Positions 38,684 to 50,160 of a stretch of DNA of 64,000 nt are shown here, in pieces. The position numbers and the translations under genes were made by a program. The number at the start of each line of letters is the position of its first letter. Position 1 is the stretch's first letter. Source of the stretch: Aurantiochytrium sp. KH105 (Eukaryota; Sar; Bigyra; Thraustochytrida; Thraustochytriidae); contig BGKB01000028.1 in NCBI GenBank assembly GCA_003116975.1, positions 372,001 through 436,000 of the forward strand. Direction: 5' to 3'. The notes under the pieces are model-generated. The model saw nothing but the letters and a program-made list of their open reading frames with translations. It was not told the DNA's origin and searched no databases.

Positions 38684-39971
38684 GTTGTTTTCGCTTTACT
38701 TGACGTGAAGATAGATGTAGATTTAGTGTGCAATTGTCACCCGGCGAACCATGCAACGCTGTGCGGATACAAAGCCGCGTCTGCCTTTGCGTCTGCGATC
38801 ACTTTGGTATGTTTTGCTCGCGTGAGCACACGCAAGACGCGCCCGCCACCTCGGCTCGGCTCGGCTCGGCTCCCGTTGCCGCGGAGCGAATTTGGACGCT
38901 CAGGGGCGCGCCCCTAGCCAGTTTATTTTCTGCAAATCTGTCTGCTCCGCACGCCCACACGCCCGCACGCACGCACGCACGGACGAACGAACGAACAAAC
39001 AAACAAACAAGTCAACATACAAAAATAACCAACCACCAAGCAAACAACCAACCCCGTTCTGACAGCCCCCGTGGCCTCAGGAGGGGGCGTGCGGTTCTTT
39101 GCGCGGCGGCCAGGTCCTGGACACAGACCAAAGCGGGCCTCTCCTTCTCTCCCACTCTTGCCTAAAAATTGCGTGCCCCCGGAGCTCAGCTCGCTCCGCT
39201 CAGCTCCGCTGCTGCTTTGCTCCAGGGTACCGCGTACGCGCTGGTCTCCCTTCGCCCGCTCTGGCCGACGCCATTCCCCTTCCTCCCCCCGTCTCTGGCT
39301 TCCTGCCTCGCTCCCCAAACCGGGAGCAACACCAGCAGAGAGACTTTTCCCCTCCTCGTTCGAGTGCTCGCACACCATCTTTTCCGTCCTAGTGGAGCCC
39401 CCTCCGCGCCGGCGCCTGGCCGCCTGGCCGCCTGGCGGGGCGTCCATCCGACGCCCGTGCGTGCGCGCTGGCCCCGCCCGCCCTCCCGTCGGTGCGGCGC
39501 GGTGCGGCGCGGCGCGGCACGGCGCGCGAGGCCTCGCCGGGCGGCGTGGCGGCCGCACCGCCGCGGCAGCAGCGACCGCGAGCGCTGCCCGGACTGACCG
39601 CTCTCAGGCTGGCAGCGCTCTCAGCAAGGTGTGCGACCGCGGGACTCTTCTTTCTTCCTTCCTTTCTTTCTCCTCGCTCCTCGCGCACAGCAACGAGGAC
39701 AGCGACAGCGACGACGGCAGGCGGTCAGTCGGGCGGGCGGGCGGTGGCCGTGACCGCCCGCCGGGGGAGAGGCCGGGACGGACGGAGGGATGGAGGAGGA
39801 GGAGGGAATGTGCGAGCAGAGGCAAGCTAAGCACGACAGCGAGAAACTCTGACCGCCTGCCTGCCTGCCTGCCTGCGTGCGTGCCTGCAGGAATGGGCGA
39901 GCGGCTCGAACGCGACGAGACGAGAGAGAAGTTGAAGCCCGGCTCGACGTGCGCCTGAGATCGCGAGCGCG
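38684..39971. other. Intergenic, no gene recognised
   Basis: 1.3 kb between the formin start and the AGC kinase stop, both minus strand. It includes CGCA/CGAA/CAAA simple repeats (about 38963-39010) and GC-rich DNA with long but featureless frames. It must hold the formin promoter. Confidence 0.55.
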
Positions 39972-41795
39972 CTACTGCGCCCAAGGAGGGGTCCACTCCT
40001 TGGCGTCGGCGTTGAGAGCCTTGGGAGCCGCTGCAGGCGGCAGGGGAGGGAGGCCGGGAGGTGGCGCGCGCGTGGTTGCCTTGGAAGCCTCGGGTGATCC
40101 GGATGCCGGAGCGCCATCCATGGGCCCACTATTGGCCGCGGACGACGGGCTTGCGTCTTGATCATCGCCATCCTCGGCCTTGATGACCATGTCGCGATAC
40201 GAGAACTGACTGCTGCTGAGGACGCCCCGCGGTCCACAAGGAGGCTGATCCGACGGCACATTGACATGCGCAAAGTCCTGGCTCTTGGCAGTTGAATCAC
40301 GGCGTTGCGCTTGCGTCTCGCCAACGCCCGGCTCGTTCAAGTCGCACTTGTCCTCGGCCTGTTCGTCCTCGGAGAGATTGAAACTGTCGACCATGGTCAT
40401 GGCCTTTTCAATGTAATTGGGATGCGTAAAGGAGAACCCTGCAAAGTCGCTTGACGAGGCCTCTTCGAGAAGCTTTTGCGCCTCCTCAGAGTCAGCCTCA
40501 TCATGCAAGGCCTCGGGAGCTAACTTGGTGAAGTTCTCGCTAAAGTTTGACGTGTCGAGAATTCCTTCTTGAAGTTGTGGGCGAAACGGCGGATCAATTT
40601 GAAGCGCGAGCAGGGCATTCCAGTCCAGCTTGGCAAAGAATTCGTGCTCCTTGAGCGCCGAAACTCCGCCCACTTTGAACATGGTGCTCACTGAGGCACC
40701 GAGGCGCTGCTCCACGTTACGATTCAAGAGACCTCGAAGCAGGGAGATGCAGTCCTTGGAGAGCCACCGCGGAAAACGTGGCTTAGAGCTCAAAATGAGT
40801 CGGTAAAGTCTCTTGGTATCCTTGGCGTAAAAAGGAGTGTCGCCGGTGAGCATCTCAAAGAGAATGGCTCCGAGACTCCAGTAGTCTACCGCCTTGCCGT
40901 ACCCATGACCAGCAATCATTTCTGGCGCCATGTACAAGTCAGTGCCGCAAAGTGTGCGGGCCTCGACGCGATTTTCCGTGGCCAGTCCAAAGTCAGTGAT
41001 CCGAATGTGACCTTCGGAATCAAGAAGGACATTTTCTGGCTTGAGATCCCGATGAATGATGCCATTCTGATGCATATACTCGATGGCGAGAATAATTTCC
41101 GCAGCGTAGAAACGAGCCTGGTGCTCCTCAAAGAGGCCCTCCTCCCGAAGATGAGAAAAAAGCTCGCCGCCGCTAACGTATTCCATTACCAAATAAAGTT
41201 TCGAAGGTGTCTGAAAAGCGCACATGAGCTGCACGACAAAGGGGTGGTTTGTTTTGCTAAGAATGTTACGTTCCTCGCGCACGTAGGACATGTTGTTCTT
41301 TTCCAGGACTTGACCCTTGGCCAGGACCTTCATGGCGAAGATGTCGTCCGTTTTGTTGTGCCGAACCTGGAACACGCGCCCATAAGCGCCCTGGCCAATG
41401 ACCTTGAGCAGTTTGAAGTCTTGCGGGGAGACCTTGCGTTCAAGGCTGTCAGAGCTGCCCTGGCGCGGGCGCGTCCACTCTGCGGAGCTCTGTCTGCGTA
41501 GCATTGTTTGCGTCGACGCCTGGAACTCCATGGTCGTCTTGGCTGTGACCTTCATGGCCTCGGCCGCCCCGCGTGCGGCCTCCTGTTGCGACCCTCCGTC
41601 GGCTCCTTGATCTGCGCTCTCGTCAAAGGTCACGCTGCGACCGCGCTCGAGCCGAGGCGACGCGTCCGCATGCGTCGGCGACGCGAAGCTCGCGTTCGAT
41701 TCATCCTCGCCGTCGTGGTTGGCGTTGCTGCGGAACGAGCCGTCGTCGTAGACCTCGTCAAAGGCGAAGTCGGCGTCGTCCTCTGCGGTGGCCAT
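39972..41795 (-). CDS. AGC-family Ser/Thr protein kinase (S6K/AKT-like catalytic core)
   Basis: 607 residues from ATG 41795 (AAGATGGCC). Residues 1-120 are acidic and disordered. The kinase domain (about 127-388) has the glycine loop GQGAYGRVF, Lys156 (AMKVL), the C-helix Glu in REERNIL, HRDLKPEN (Asp250), DFG 268-270 and an activation segment ending in RTLCGTDLYMAPE. Thr281 there sits where PDK1 phosphorylates related kinases. The C-terminal extension holds DPPFRPQL and a hydrophobic motif FAGFSF (451-456), with Ser455 at the regulatory site. No PH or C2 domain is present, unlike AKT or PKC. This makes it closest in layout to S6K/SGK-type kinases in growth signalling. The longer upstream frame is Arg-rich and probably 5' UTR. 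Confidence 0.92.
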   Translation of the reverse strand: MATAEDDADFAFDEVYDDGSFRSNANHDGEDESNASFASPTHADASPRLERGRSVTFDESADQGADGGSQQEAARGAAEAMKVTAKTTMEFQASTQTMLRRQSSAEWTRPRQGSSDSLERKVSPQDFKLLKVIGQGAYGRVFQVRHNKTDDIFAMKVLAKGQVLEKNNMSYVREERNILSKTNHPFVVQLMCAFQTPSKLYLVMEYVSGGELFSHLREEGLFEEHQARFYAAEIILAIEYMHQNGIIHRDLKPENVLLDSEGHIRITDFGLATENRVEARTLCGTDLYMAPEMIAGHGYGKAVDYWSLGAILFEMLTGDTPFYAKDTKRLYRLILSSKPRFPRWLSKDCISLLRGLLNRNVEQRLGASVSTMFKVGGVSALKEHEFFAKLDWNALLALQIDPPFRPQLQEGILDTSNFSENFTKLAPEALHDEADSEEAQKLLEEASSSDFAGFSFTHPNYIEKAMTMVDSFNLSEDEQAEDKCDLNEPGVGETQAQRRDSTAKSQDFAHVNVPSDQPPCGPRGVLSSSQFSYRDMVIKAEDGDDQDASPSSAANSGPMDGAPASGSPEASKATTRAPPPGLPPLPPAAAPKALNADAKEWTPPWAQ

Positions 41796-43748
41796 CTTCT
41801 CTTTGCCCGCGCGCCTTCGACCCGGCCCGGCGACCTCGCGGAGGGGGTCTACGCGCCCGGTTCCTGCGCGTCGAGGCGCTCGAGCTGCCGAGACGCGCTG
41901 TGCCGCGCGTCGTGGCGTGCCAAGCTCGCGTGGGCGCGGCGCTTCTTTCTTGCGCGCCACCACGGTTGGTGGCTCGTCCGCGCGGACGATGAGGGCTCTC
42001 CGCCGTCCTCGCGCGCGGGAAGTCTTGCGTCCTCGCGCGCGTCGCCGCGGCGGCCGGCCGGCCGGGCGAGCAGGCCTCGCGCCCTCGCGCGTCGAGCGCT
42101 CCACCGCGCGCGCGCGGGCCCTCGCCTCCGGGCGCGAGTGCTTTCGGGTCCTGCGCCTCGATGTCTTGCATCTCCCGCTGTCTCTCCATGGACCTATAGT
42201 GTTAGTTTTAGAGTCGCTTTGGGACATGAAGAGTATGCGTCGCACGTGTTCCTGAGATTATAGTTTTGCAAACTAGTCGTCTTGGCATTTTCCGAACTCC
42301 GCGCGAGGCCGCTGGCACACCACAGAGGTGGTGGTGGTTGGTTTCCTATGCGTGGTCCTGCCGATTGAATGTAAGGAGGTGGGGCAGGATGGACGTTGCT
42401 TGTCGCCTTGTGCTTGGGAAGCGATGTCAGGCTTAGCCTTCCTTTTGCGGTTTGATTGGTTTGGTATGAGTCGCGCAGAATACACATGGGAGAAGATCGT
42501 TGCGGAATTCAGCCCTCCACCTCGCAAAACATGCGGTGTCCGGAAGTACTTTCTGACTGTTTAACACGGAGTTCGCGAGTAAAGTACGTGATCGTCTCCT
42601 TATAATCGAAGGCCTCCTGGGCATCAGACCCATCCGGCTTTGCCTCGATCGGCGCGCGGCCGCGGCAGCGTGCGCGCGACCCCGGGGGAGGACGCCGGCC
42701 GGGAGCGCGCGGGCGTGCGGGGTGTCCCTGCAAAATTGCTTCGGCCCGGCAAAGACCTAATCAGCAGCTAATCATCAGGAAGCATCTTAGGGAACAAGCA
42801 GGCAGAACCGGGACCTGCGAGCCCCTGAGCGTCCGTGCGGGCCTTGCGGGGGCGTAGAAGGCGCGACAAGGCCGGTGGGCGAGCCGCATGAGCGGAGTAG
42901 AAGTGAGATTGGCGCAAATGCATCGGAATTATCTTTGTTTATCGTTACGTCTGGGGTCAGCAAGTCGTCAAACCTCCGACCTCTGCTTCTTGAGGGCATG
43001 CTTCATGTTGGCGAGCTTGGTCTTGAGCTGCTTGTCTTCCGGAAACAACGCCGGCTTGTCACCTGGCATCGCATTCCAGTCTGCCTCGGTCTGGCCCCAC
43101 TTTTCGCGGAAGAAGTGGAGGGCATCCATNCGCCCAGCCTGGCTGGTTGCGGTCTGCAATGGGGGTGACAAAACCCCTCGCGTCTTCGTACTCAGGTTGG
43201 TCGCTGCGCATCATATCATCCACACGGCAGAACCGGCGGCGGCGCCTCTTCAGCTGCCTCCATATGGCCCTGTTCCTGCGCAAGCCCGTGCGTGAACCAC
43301 GCGCACAGGCTACCCTTGACCGCGCGCCCTCTCACAGGTTTTCCTGGGCAGCAAGGCCCGTACACCCGCGGCGGCACCGCGAGCCCGCCGCACCCCTGCG
43401 ATCCCCGTCTGCTCCCGCCGTTAGGCGCGCCGCCCTCCCCCTTCTGCTCCGCCCTTCACGCGCCCGCCTGCCCATATATTATATAGGGCGCCCCGGGGCG
43501 CCCGCGGTCTAACTTTGCAACGAGTTGACTTTGCAGACCAAGACTGCGGCAATCGACGTTTCTCGCCGGTGGGCGAACGGTCGACCAACCGATTCGAAAA
43601 AAAAATCAAAGCCGGAGGGGTCTAGGTGCCGATTGGCCTTCGCAAAATCATGTATTTCTCTCGTGGACTCCGTGTTAATTAAACACATGGCCCCGACTAC
43701 GCCGCGAGAGCAAAAAGAAAAGGTAAATAGTAATGAAGTATACAGGCC
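41796..43748. other. Intergenic with a possible gene fragment and one ambiguous base
   Basis: It contains the AGC kinase promoter side, a TATA-like TATATTATATA at about 43474-43484, and an N at 43130. A minus-strand coding-like fragment (42968-43283) is listed separately. The rest shows nothing recognisable. Confidence 0.5.
42968..43283 (-). pseudogene. Possible ORF fragment interrupted by an ambiguous base
   Basis: Upstream of the N at 43130 the minus strand reads SDQPEYEDARGFVTPIADRNQPGWA. Downstream, in a frame one base off, it reads MDALHFFREKWGQTEADW then NAMPGDKPALFPEDKQL and a basic end, with a stop at 42968. Leaving out the N joins them into one frame of about 104 codons with non-random composition. 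I do not recognise the family. It could be a real small gene, a 3' exon or a relic. Confidence 0.35.
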
Positions 43749-46346
43749 CTAAGCGGCAGGAGAAGATCGAGGCAAAGAAGCTGACATCAGCGTGTCAAAT
43801 CGACGCAAAAAGGCATTCACCTGGGCGCGATCATCAAGAACACGAGGGAGCGAGGCGGCTTGGACAAGCTCGGCAAGATGACCACGCTGCAGAGCCACTC
43901 CTACATCGTAAAGAGTGCATCCATCCTTGATCATAGCCTTGAGAAAACGTGTACAGACTCGCATGGTGAGCAATTCGGCCTCGCCGAGGCAACCCTGCAA
44001 AGCTTCGCGGAGAAGACGAGCATCGGCGGCATCATTGAGCGAGAGAATAAAGTCTCGCACTTCCGGGAGCACCGGGGCGCGGCTCTGTGGCCACTCAAGC
44101 CACTCGAGCGTAACGAGATCAGCGTCCGATGCCTCGGCGTCACTCGGCGGACTCGTCGCGAGTCGAGTGATGCGCGGCAAGCAAAGTCCGTGGTCAATCG
44201 GGACCAAACGCAATTTCGATCTGCCTGCTCCTTCGCAAAACGATTCGGAGCGTTGTGCCCGCTTAGGTCGTCTCGTGCAAGGAGACTTTGACGCGCCAAA
44301 GGGACGTGCGCTACCCACACGGTGGCGCAGACCAGAACGAGAACGCGACGACTCGTCTGTGAGAAGGGAAGCCCCGTCCACCGTAGAAATTTCACGCGTA
44401 GTGGTCCGGGATCGATCTCGGCGGGGTTGTCGGCCGCGGCGTTCAGAAGAGTGGCTTCCACTTTTGCCATTGTGGGCATCTCTGTTAGTCCGTTCGGGGC
44501 GGCTCCGGGGCTGTTTGTGGTCAAAGTCAGCGTCAAGGTCTCCCTCGTCAGCCCCATCATAGTCATAATTTTCTCCTTCAGCTTGCAGAGCGTCGTGAAA
44601 GTCGTACAGCTCCGCAGAGGACACGTGCGTACTGCCAGTGTGTTCGACAACCTCCTCGACATTGGTATCGTCATCTTCTTCTTCGTCGTCGTCATCGTAC
44701 TCGTACTCGTCGTCGCACTCGTCTCCTTCGGTATCATCGACTGTTTGCAAGAGAACGTTTCCTCCATGACGATCTGCATTGAAAATGCGCAGATCCAGGA
44801 CAGCGATGCGCTGGACCATATCCGTGGTAAGCATGGAAGGCGCTACATCCTCTGCGGTGGAATGGTGTGAGACGTACGCCTGTAATGACCCAAGTTTGCT
44901 TGGCAGAGAATAGGACGCAGTCAAAGTTTGCGCAGAGGAGGTCTCTTGAGAGGAAACGGTCGAGCTTTCAGACCAGTGCGGGTTGGCCCGCCCAGATACG
45001 GATTGGCTCCGGACGGGTGGGCCCGGGCGTCTCGGCGCTGACCCCGAGATTGGGCCAACGCATGGGGCAGGACCAATTCCTGGTATGTGCGGCTGAGGAA
45101 GAAACGAGCGCGTTGGAGAGCCGAGCGGACTCATAAAGCCGAATCCGCCACCCCGGCTACCTGGCGAGAATGCAGAGAGAGGGGAAAGGGAGGGCGGCGA
45201 AAAGCACCAGGAGTCTTCTGCGCCGGCGAGAAGAGGGTCACCCATGGCATCTCTCCAGGATTTGGAGAAGACACGAACCAACCCCGTGGGAGGAACCCCT
45301 GAGAATCCGTCGTGGTCCAAAAGGTATGCCGCAACCTCGCGCACGCAGCCTTCGCCCGGGAAGATGCCTCTTCGCATCGCAGTCGCGCACGACTCGGCGT
45401 CATCCTCACTGAAGTAGTCGAGGCTGCTTCCATTGCTGCTGCCGAGGCTGCTTGTGGCAGTGAGTCGCGTCGCTGTCTGATATGAGGTTTCGGTGCGCGG
45501 GTTTGCGGCTGTCGCTGCATGGGACGGGCTCACAAGCCCTGCAACGCCTGCCTCTTCGTCCCAAGGTTTGAAAACGGCGCAAATGGAGCCGCTCGAGCGC
45601 ATGTAATAACATTGGCTCGTGGAAAAGCTGGAGACCGGTGTGGGCGCAAGTCCGCGCTCGAGTCCTCGGGCGGATGCACGGATAAAGTCGAGTTCTGATT
45701 TTTGTTTGTAATTCCAGCTCCCGGGACCCATGACGACCTCGAGTGTGTCAGGGGCCTGCTCGTCCGATAGACTTGCGCTTCGGGCGAGTCTTGCTGGCGC
45801 ACGATGGGCTGGGTGCCACTGCGGTGGCAGGCCGGCATTGGATTCGTCATCCAGGTCGAAGACTGCGCCATCCAGTCTGAGGTTCGGCCTTTTGATGCTG
45901 TTTGTCGAGGGACCGTTCCTGCTGCTGCTGCTACTGCTGCTGCTGCTGCTGCTGCTGCTACTTCTGCCGCTGCCGCTGCCGCTGCCGCTGCTCCCTCCGC
46001 AACTGGTCCCGAACTGTTGTTGATCGAGGCACGATGTGTTTTCGAGAATCCGATTAAGACCATCCGATACGCTCGAGGCGTCGTTCGAGTCGCAGGCACG
46101 CGTTGCCGCCCGAGACTTCCCGCCGGGCACCAAGTGGTTCTCTACCCGCGCGAATCCAGACGAGGCGTCTTCCTCGTCATCTGCGGCGATGTTTCCCTCC
46201 TTGCCAGTCACGTCGTCATTTCCGTCGTGTCCGTCATCATCGAGGTCCTCGTCCTCGTCCTCGTCCTCGGATGCTTCTGCCCATGATCCGACGAGGGCAA
46301 TTTCGTCGAGCTCCTCGGCGGTGAGCTGCCTGTGCAGCATGTCCAT
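43749..46346 (-). CDS. PI4K-gamma-like (PI3/4-kinase fold) kinase with split catalytic core
   Basis: The first ATG in frame (46346) gives 865 residues; the frame is open further upstream only from a GTG. The N-terminus is acidic, with two Ser runs coded by CTG/CAG-type repeats. Kinase motifs are in PI4K-gamma order: CAVFKPWDEE (Lys261), GEGCVREVAAYLLDH and FSGVPPTGLV, then after a ~120-residue Ser/Pro/Gly insert LGSLQAYV, VQRIAVLDLRIFNADRHGGN (catalytic loop), and VPIDHGLCLP (metal-binding Asp, 719). A highly acidic then basic segment of about 170 residues (537-709) separates the last two. The C-terminal helical lobe (LEWLEWPQ..., RVCTRFLKAMIKDG) is normal. Plant PI4K-gamma members often phosphorylate protein rather than lipid, so the substrate is open. 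Confidence 0.85.
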   Translation of the reverse strand: MDMLHRQLTAEELDEIALVGSWAEASEDEDEDEDLDDDGHDGNDDVTGKEGNIAADDEEDASSGFARVENHLVPGGKSRAATRACDSNDASSVSDGLNRILENTSCLDQQQFGTSCGGSSGSGSGSGRSSSSSSSSSSSSSSRNGPSTNSIKRPNLRLDGAVFDLDDESNAGLPPQWHPAHRAPARLARSASLSDEQAPDTLEVVMGPGSWNYKQKSELDFIRASARGLERGLAPTPVSSFSTSQCYYMRSSGSICAVFKPWDEEAGVAGLVSPSHAATAANPRTETSYQTATRLTATSSLGSSNGSSLDYFSEDDAESCATAMRRGIFPGEGCVREVAAYLLDHDGFSGVPPTGLVRVFSKSWRDAMGDPLLAGAEDSWCFSPPSLSPLSAFSPGSRGGGFGFMSPLGSPTRSFLPQPHIPGIGPAPCVGPISGSAPRRPGPPVRSQSVSGRANPHWSESSTVSSQETSSAQTLTASYSLPSKLGSLQAYVSHHSTAEDVAPSMLTTDMVQRIAVLDLRIFNADRHGGNVLLQTVDDTEGDECDDEYEYDDDDEEEDDDTNVEEVVEHTGSTHVSSAELYDFHDALQAEGENYDYDGADEGDLDADFDHKQPRSRPERTNRDAHNGKSGSHSSERRGRQPRRDRSRTTTREISTVDGASLLTDESSRSRSGLRHRVGSARPFGASKSPCTRRPKRAQRSESFCEGAGRSKLRLVPIDHGLCLPRITRLATSPPSDAEASDADLVTLEWLEWPQSRAPVLPEVRDFILSLNDAADARLLREALQGCLGEAELLTMRVCTRFLKAMIKDGCTLYDVGVALQRGHLAELVQAASLPRVLDDRAQVNAFLRRFDTLMSASLPRSSPAA
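45918..45966 (-). repeat. CTG/CTA repeat coding for serine
   Basis: Trinucleotide run within the PI4K-gamma-like gene. The minus strand reads AGC/AGT serine codons. Confidence 0.85.
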
Positions 46347-46358
46347 GACGGACGAGGC

Positions 46359-46361
<3 letters not shown>

Positions 46362-46398
<37 letters not shown>
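46362..46398. repeat. (CTG)n repeat, 5' of the PI4K-like start
   Basis: About twelve CTG units just upstream of the chosen ATG. The frame stays open through it, so it would code serine only if translation began upstream. Confidence 0.9.
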
Positions 46399-46406
<8 letters not shown>

Positions 46407-46886
46407 GCCTGCTGCTGCTGCTGCCGTGGAGGCCGCTGCTCCTTTGGGCGTTTGCTCGATTTCTTGGCGGCGGCGCGTGACGTTGATGATCACGGCGCGT
46501 CCCGGATGGCGGCCTCCTCGCCGGGAGGTGATGGAGGTGCCCGGGGACTTTTCCTCGCTCGCTCGCGGGTTGGTCTCCGCGTACTACGCCAAGTTCTACG
46601 GGTGCAGCAGGAGCGGCGCCGCGGCTTCGCGAGGTCTGCGGCGCCGGCCGGGCGGGGAGAGGGAGGGAGAGGGAGGGAGGGGGCGGAGAGACGCGGGCGA
46701 GAGGCCCTGTCCCCTCGCGCGGCGCGGGGCGCGGGAGCAGCGCGGCGTCGCTCGAGAGGTATGGAAGGATAGAGGGGGCGGGGACGAGGGATGGACGGAT
46801 GAAATTTGAACGCGACGCGGAGACGACCACGGCAGAGAGGGCGCGAGGCCCACGGCGCAGCGCTACCCGGCCAGCCTTGGCCCCGG

Positions 46887-46934
46887 CCTGCTCTGCTCTG
46901 CTCTGCTCTGCTCTGCTCTGCTCTGCTCTGCTCT
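46887..46934. repeat. (CTCTG)n microsatellite
   Basis: Nine CTCTG units. Confidence 0.95.
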
Positions 46935-49567
46935 CGCCACCAGAGTCAGAGCCGCCGTGTCTCCCTCTGTCTCTCGCTCGCGGAGGCAGATGGGCGGCCG
47001 CGAGATTTCAACGCGCAAGTTGTGTAGTATAGTTGGGACTCTTCCGAGGCCGGCGCCTGGCAGCTGCAGCAGCCAGGACCCCGCGGCAAGCGTGCGTGCA
47101 AGCGCGCAAGCGATCGGGCGTGCACGCGCGCAAGCGTCCTGCCGCGCGCGGGGCGAGTGCTCGCTGCCGGCGTCGCCCAGCGCGTCTGCTGCCGCGGCTC
47201 GGCGTCAAAGATCGATCGATCGATGATCGATCTATCTCGCACTGCTTTCTTTTCCATTTCTTTCCCTTTTCTTCACTAGCTGTCTCGATTTCTCGATTTC
47301 TCGCGATCCATTCTCGCCTTCTTCGCCGCGCAAGCAGCCTTTCTTTCTTTTCTTCTTTCTTTCTCTCTCTGTGCGCTGCTGCTGCTGCCACTGGCGATCA
47401 CGATGATGGAACAATCAGGTCAAGACACCAAACCTTGGCCGCGATCTCGAGCGCCGACTCGCGTCGCGTCGAGTCAAGCACACACGCCGCCTTTGGCGTG
47501 CATGCATGCATGCGCATGCAGGCATGCGGCGGAGCACGGCACCTGTGATGATGCGAAGCGAAGGCTCCGCGACGACGTCGGGCAAACACGGCGATGGGAT
47601 TCGGCAAGACGCAGACACCCGTGCGCAATCCCCACCCGCCCACCATTCCCTCGCAGGCAGGCACAACCGCAGCAGCATCAAGATCAACATCATTAACAAC
47701 GCCAACAAGAACAACAAGAACAACAACAACTGCCTCACTCAGGCTGAGCAAGGTCGATCATCGGCATGATGATTAACAAGATCCCAAGTTCATCACCCTC
47801 CCTCCCCACTGACACCGGAAGCCCCACTCTGGTCGCTGTCGCTCACCCCCGTGTCCCTCCTCGCGCTCACGAACGAATGAACGCACAGCCCAGCCGCAGC
47901 TGCAGCAGGCAGGAGGAAGAAGCCCAAGCCCTCGCCGCGCCCCATCGCCGTGCTCTTCCTGCTCGCGGCCCCGCTCTCGGCGTCCACGCCGCGGCCCGAC
48001 TTGGCTCACCTCGGGCGCGGCCGCGGGCTCGACCTCGCGTCCCTCGCGAACGGCGTGCAGTGAGCCTGACCGGCTAGAGAAGCAAACTCGTGAGAATCCA
48101 AACCCGCCCCGCGAGGGACGCCTTCTCTCGGCCCCGCTCCGATTGCGCCTCTCGCTGCAGCGTGCGGATGTCTCGACCCCGACCTCGACCTCAACCGAGA
48201 CCTTGACCTTGACCTTGACCGAGACCTCGTACAAGGCGAGGCTGATTGATGATGCCTATGAATGTCCAACGATGACCAATCAATCAATCAATCAACCAAA
48301 CAAACAAACAATGACCAAACAAACACATCGCGCAGCAGGGATCTTGCCCAAACCTTCTTCACCCTGCCGATGCCGCGCCGCAAAGGCCTCGGCTCGGGCT
48401 CCGAGAGGGAGGATCTGGCCGCTGGCGCCGGTCACTACGACGCCTTTTCGGCATTACAGCGAGCGCACCATCGCCTTGCGGGTCCCATTCATTCCACGTC
48501 CGCTAATCTAATCCTACTTGCACCTATCGACCCGGCCGCCTTTCCCGCCTTTCCCTCTTCCGTCCGTCCACGTGGCCGCGCTCCCTTCGCTTTGCTCTTT
48601 CGGCGCTTCGTCCTTTCAGTCTTTCCCTCCTCGCTCCTCGCTCGCGGGCGACGTGTCCATCCATGTCCGCGCGCCTCGGCGTCCTCGCCCCGTAACAAAC
48701 CTCGCTCGGCCAAGGTGTGCTTCGATCCGCCAAAGCAGCGACGCTCCAACTCGAAAAAGGCGACGCGAGGAAGCCGATAAGCTCTCGGCGACGCGCGTAA
48801 GTTTAAAGCCCTGCTGCTCGGGCTGCCTTCCGCCGCAGCCGCTCCTCCGCACTCGGCGCAGGATGGCAGACGCACGTCTAAACTTATCACCGTCGAGCAT
48901 CACGATGCAGCAGCGCAGCGGCCGGGCGCAAAAAAAGTACTACTCGCTGCAGACTGGCTGCGTGCAGAGCACAAGGGCTGTTGGTTGGTTGTTGGTCGGT
49001 TGTTTTTGTTTTGGATTCTATACTTGCTGAGGGCCTACGTGATGTGATGTCACGTAAAGTCTGCGCTTGGTAGCAGCTGCGAGTACGTCTTCCTCCTAAT
49101 ACTGCCCGCCCGACCGCCCCTGCGAGTTCTGCCTGACTGACACCCAGCCAGCCAGGACAGGACAGGACGCGGCGAGTCCACGCCGCCGCTACTTACCTTA
49201 CCTTTCCCTCGCTTTCCTTTCCTTCTGCGCCAGCTTTCCTCGCGCGGCCTCGCCTGCCCGGCCTCCGCGTCGTTTTGCGTCGCTCTCCCAGCTTTCTCTT
49301 CTCGCCTTGCCTTGCCTTGCTTCGCTTCGCATAAGCAACTCGCTCGCCCTCTCGAGCCCCGCGTGCGAGCCGCGCCGCCGCGGCGGGCCGGGTCGGTTCT
49401 CCGCCTCCCGGCCGACGGCGAGCGAGGGCAAGAGGGTTATATGCGCGCTCGCGAGCGCCTTCGAGGCGTCGCATCGTTGCACGAGAAGAAGAAGAAGGAG
49501 AACGAGGAGGAGAGGGTCCTCGCGGCCACCGGGCTGGGTTTAAGAAGTTACGTACCAAACCGGGTTC

Positions 49568-49600
49568 GCTTTGCTTTGCTTTGCTTTGCTTTGCTTTGCT
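49568..49600. repeat. (TTTGC)n microsatellite
   Basis: Six to seven TTTGC units, continuing as variant CTCTGC units to about 49640. Confidence 0.9.
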
Positions 49601-50087
49601 CAGCTCTGCTCTGCGCTGCTCTGCTTTGCTCTGCTCGCGCGAGCGCGCTCTCCGGCCGCCGCGCCTGCTGCCGCCGCCGCCGCGCCTCCGCCGCGCCGAC
49701 AGGCGCGAGGCCGCGCGCGGGCGCGCCGCGGGCATCGCCGTCCCATCGTCGCGCATCGATCGCATCGAGACGCGGGACGACGGCATCCAGCGCGCGTCGC
49801 AGCCCAGCCCAGCACAGCCCAGCGCGGCCAGCGCGGCCCAGCGCGGCGACCTCCGCGCGCTGCCCGGCCTGCGCGACGCCAAGCCGCCCCGCCTCGCCTC
49901 GCGCAGCTGGCGCGGGAGGTAGGGGCCCTCGTAGCTCTCGAGCGAGCTCGCCTCGGCGTACAACACAACACAACGCGACGCGACACAACACAGCACAACA
50001 CAACACCACGCAACAACGCAACAACACAAGACAAGAACGCAACAACACGCACAACACGGAGCTTGGCCGCTATCGCATCGGATACAT

Positions 50088-50160
50088 ACAACGTCGCGGA
50101 GCTTGGCTGCGCGTACAAGCGTAGCTGCGCGTTCAAGCGTAGCTGCGCGTAAGAGCCTAG
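50088..50160. repeat. ~18-bp tandem repeat, four copies
   Basis: The unit is approximately GTAGCTGCGCGTACAAGC, with variants. It lies about 340 bp upstream of the THAP-like gene start. Confidence 0.85.

Noticed and set aside
41796..42245. 150-residue Arg-rich leader of the AGC kinase from an upstream ATG
   Set aside because: Low complexity; the ATG at 41795 has a good context and an ordinary acidic N-terminus.
48371..48780. Possible short exon (MPRRKGLGSGSERED...)
   Set aside because: Slight coding character, but no family match, no supporting splice sites and a low-complexity continuation.
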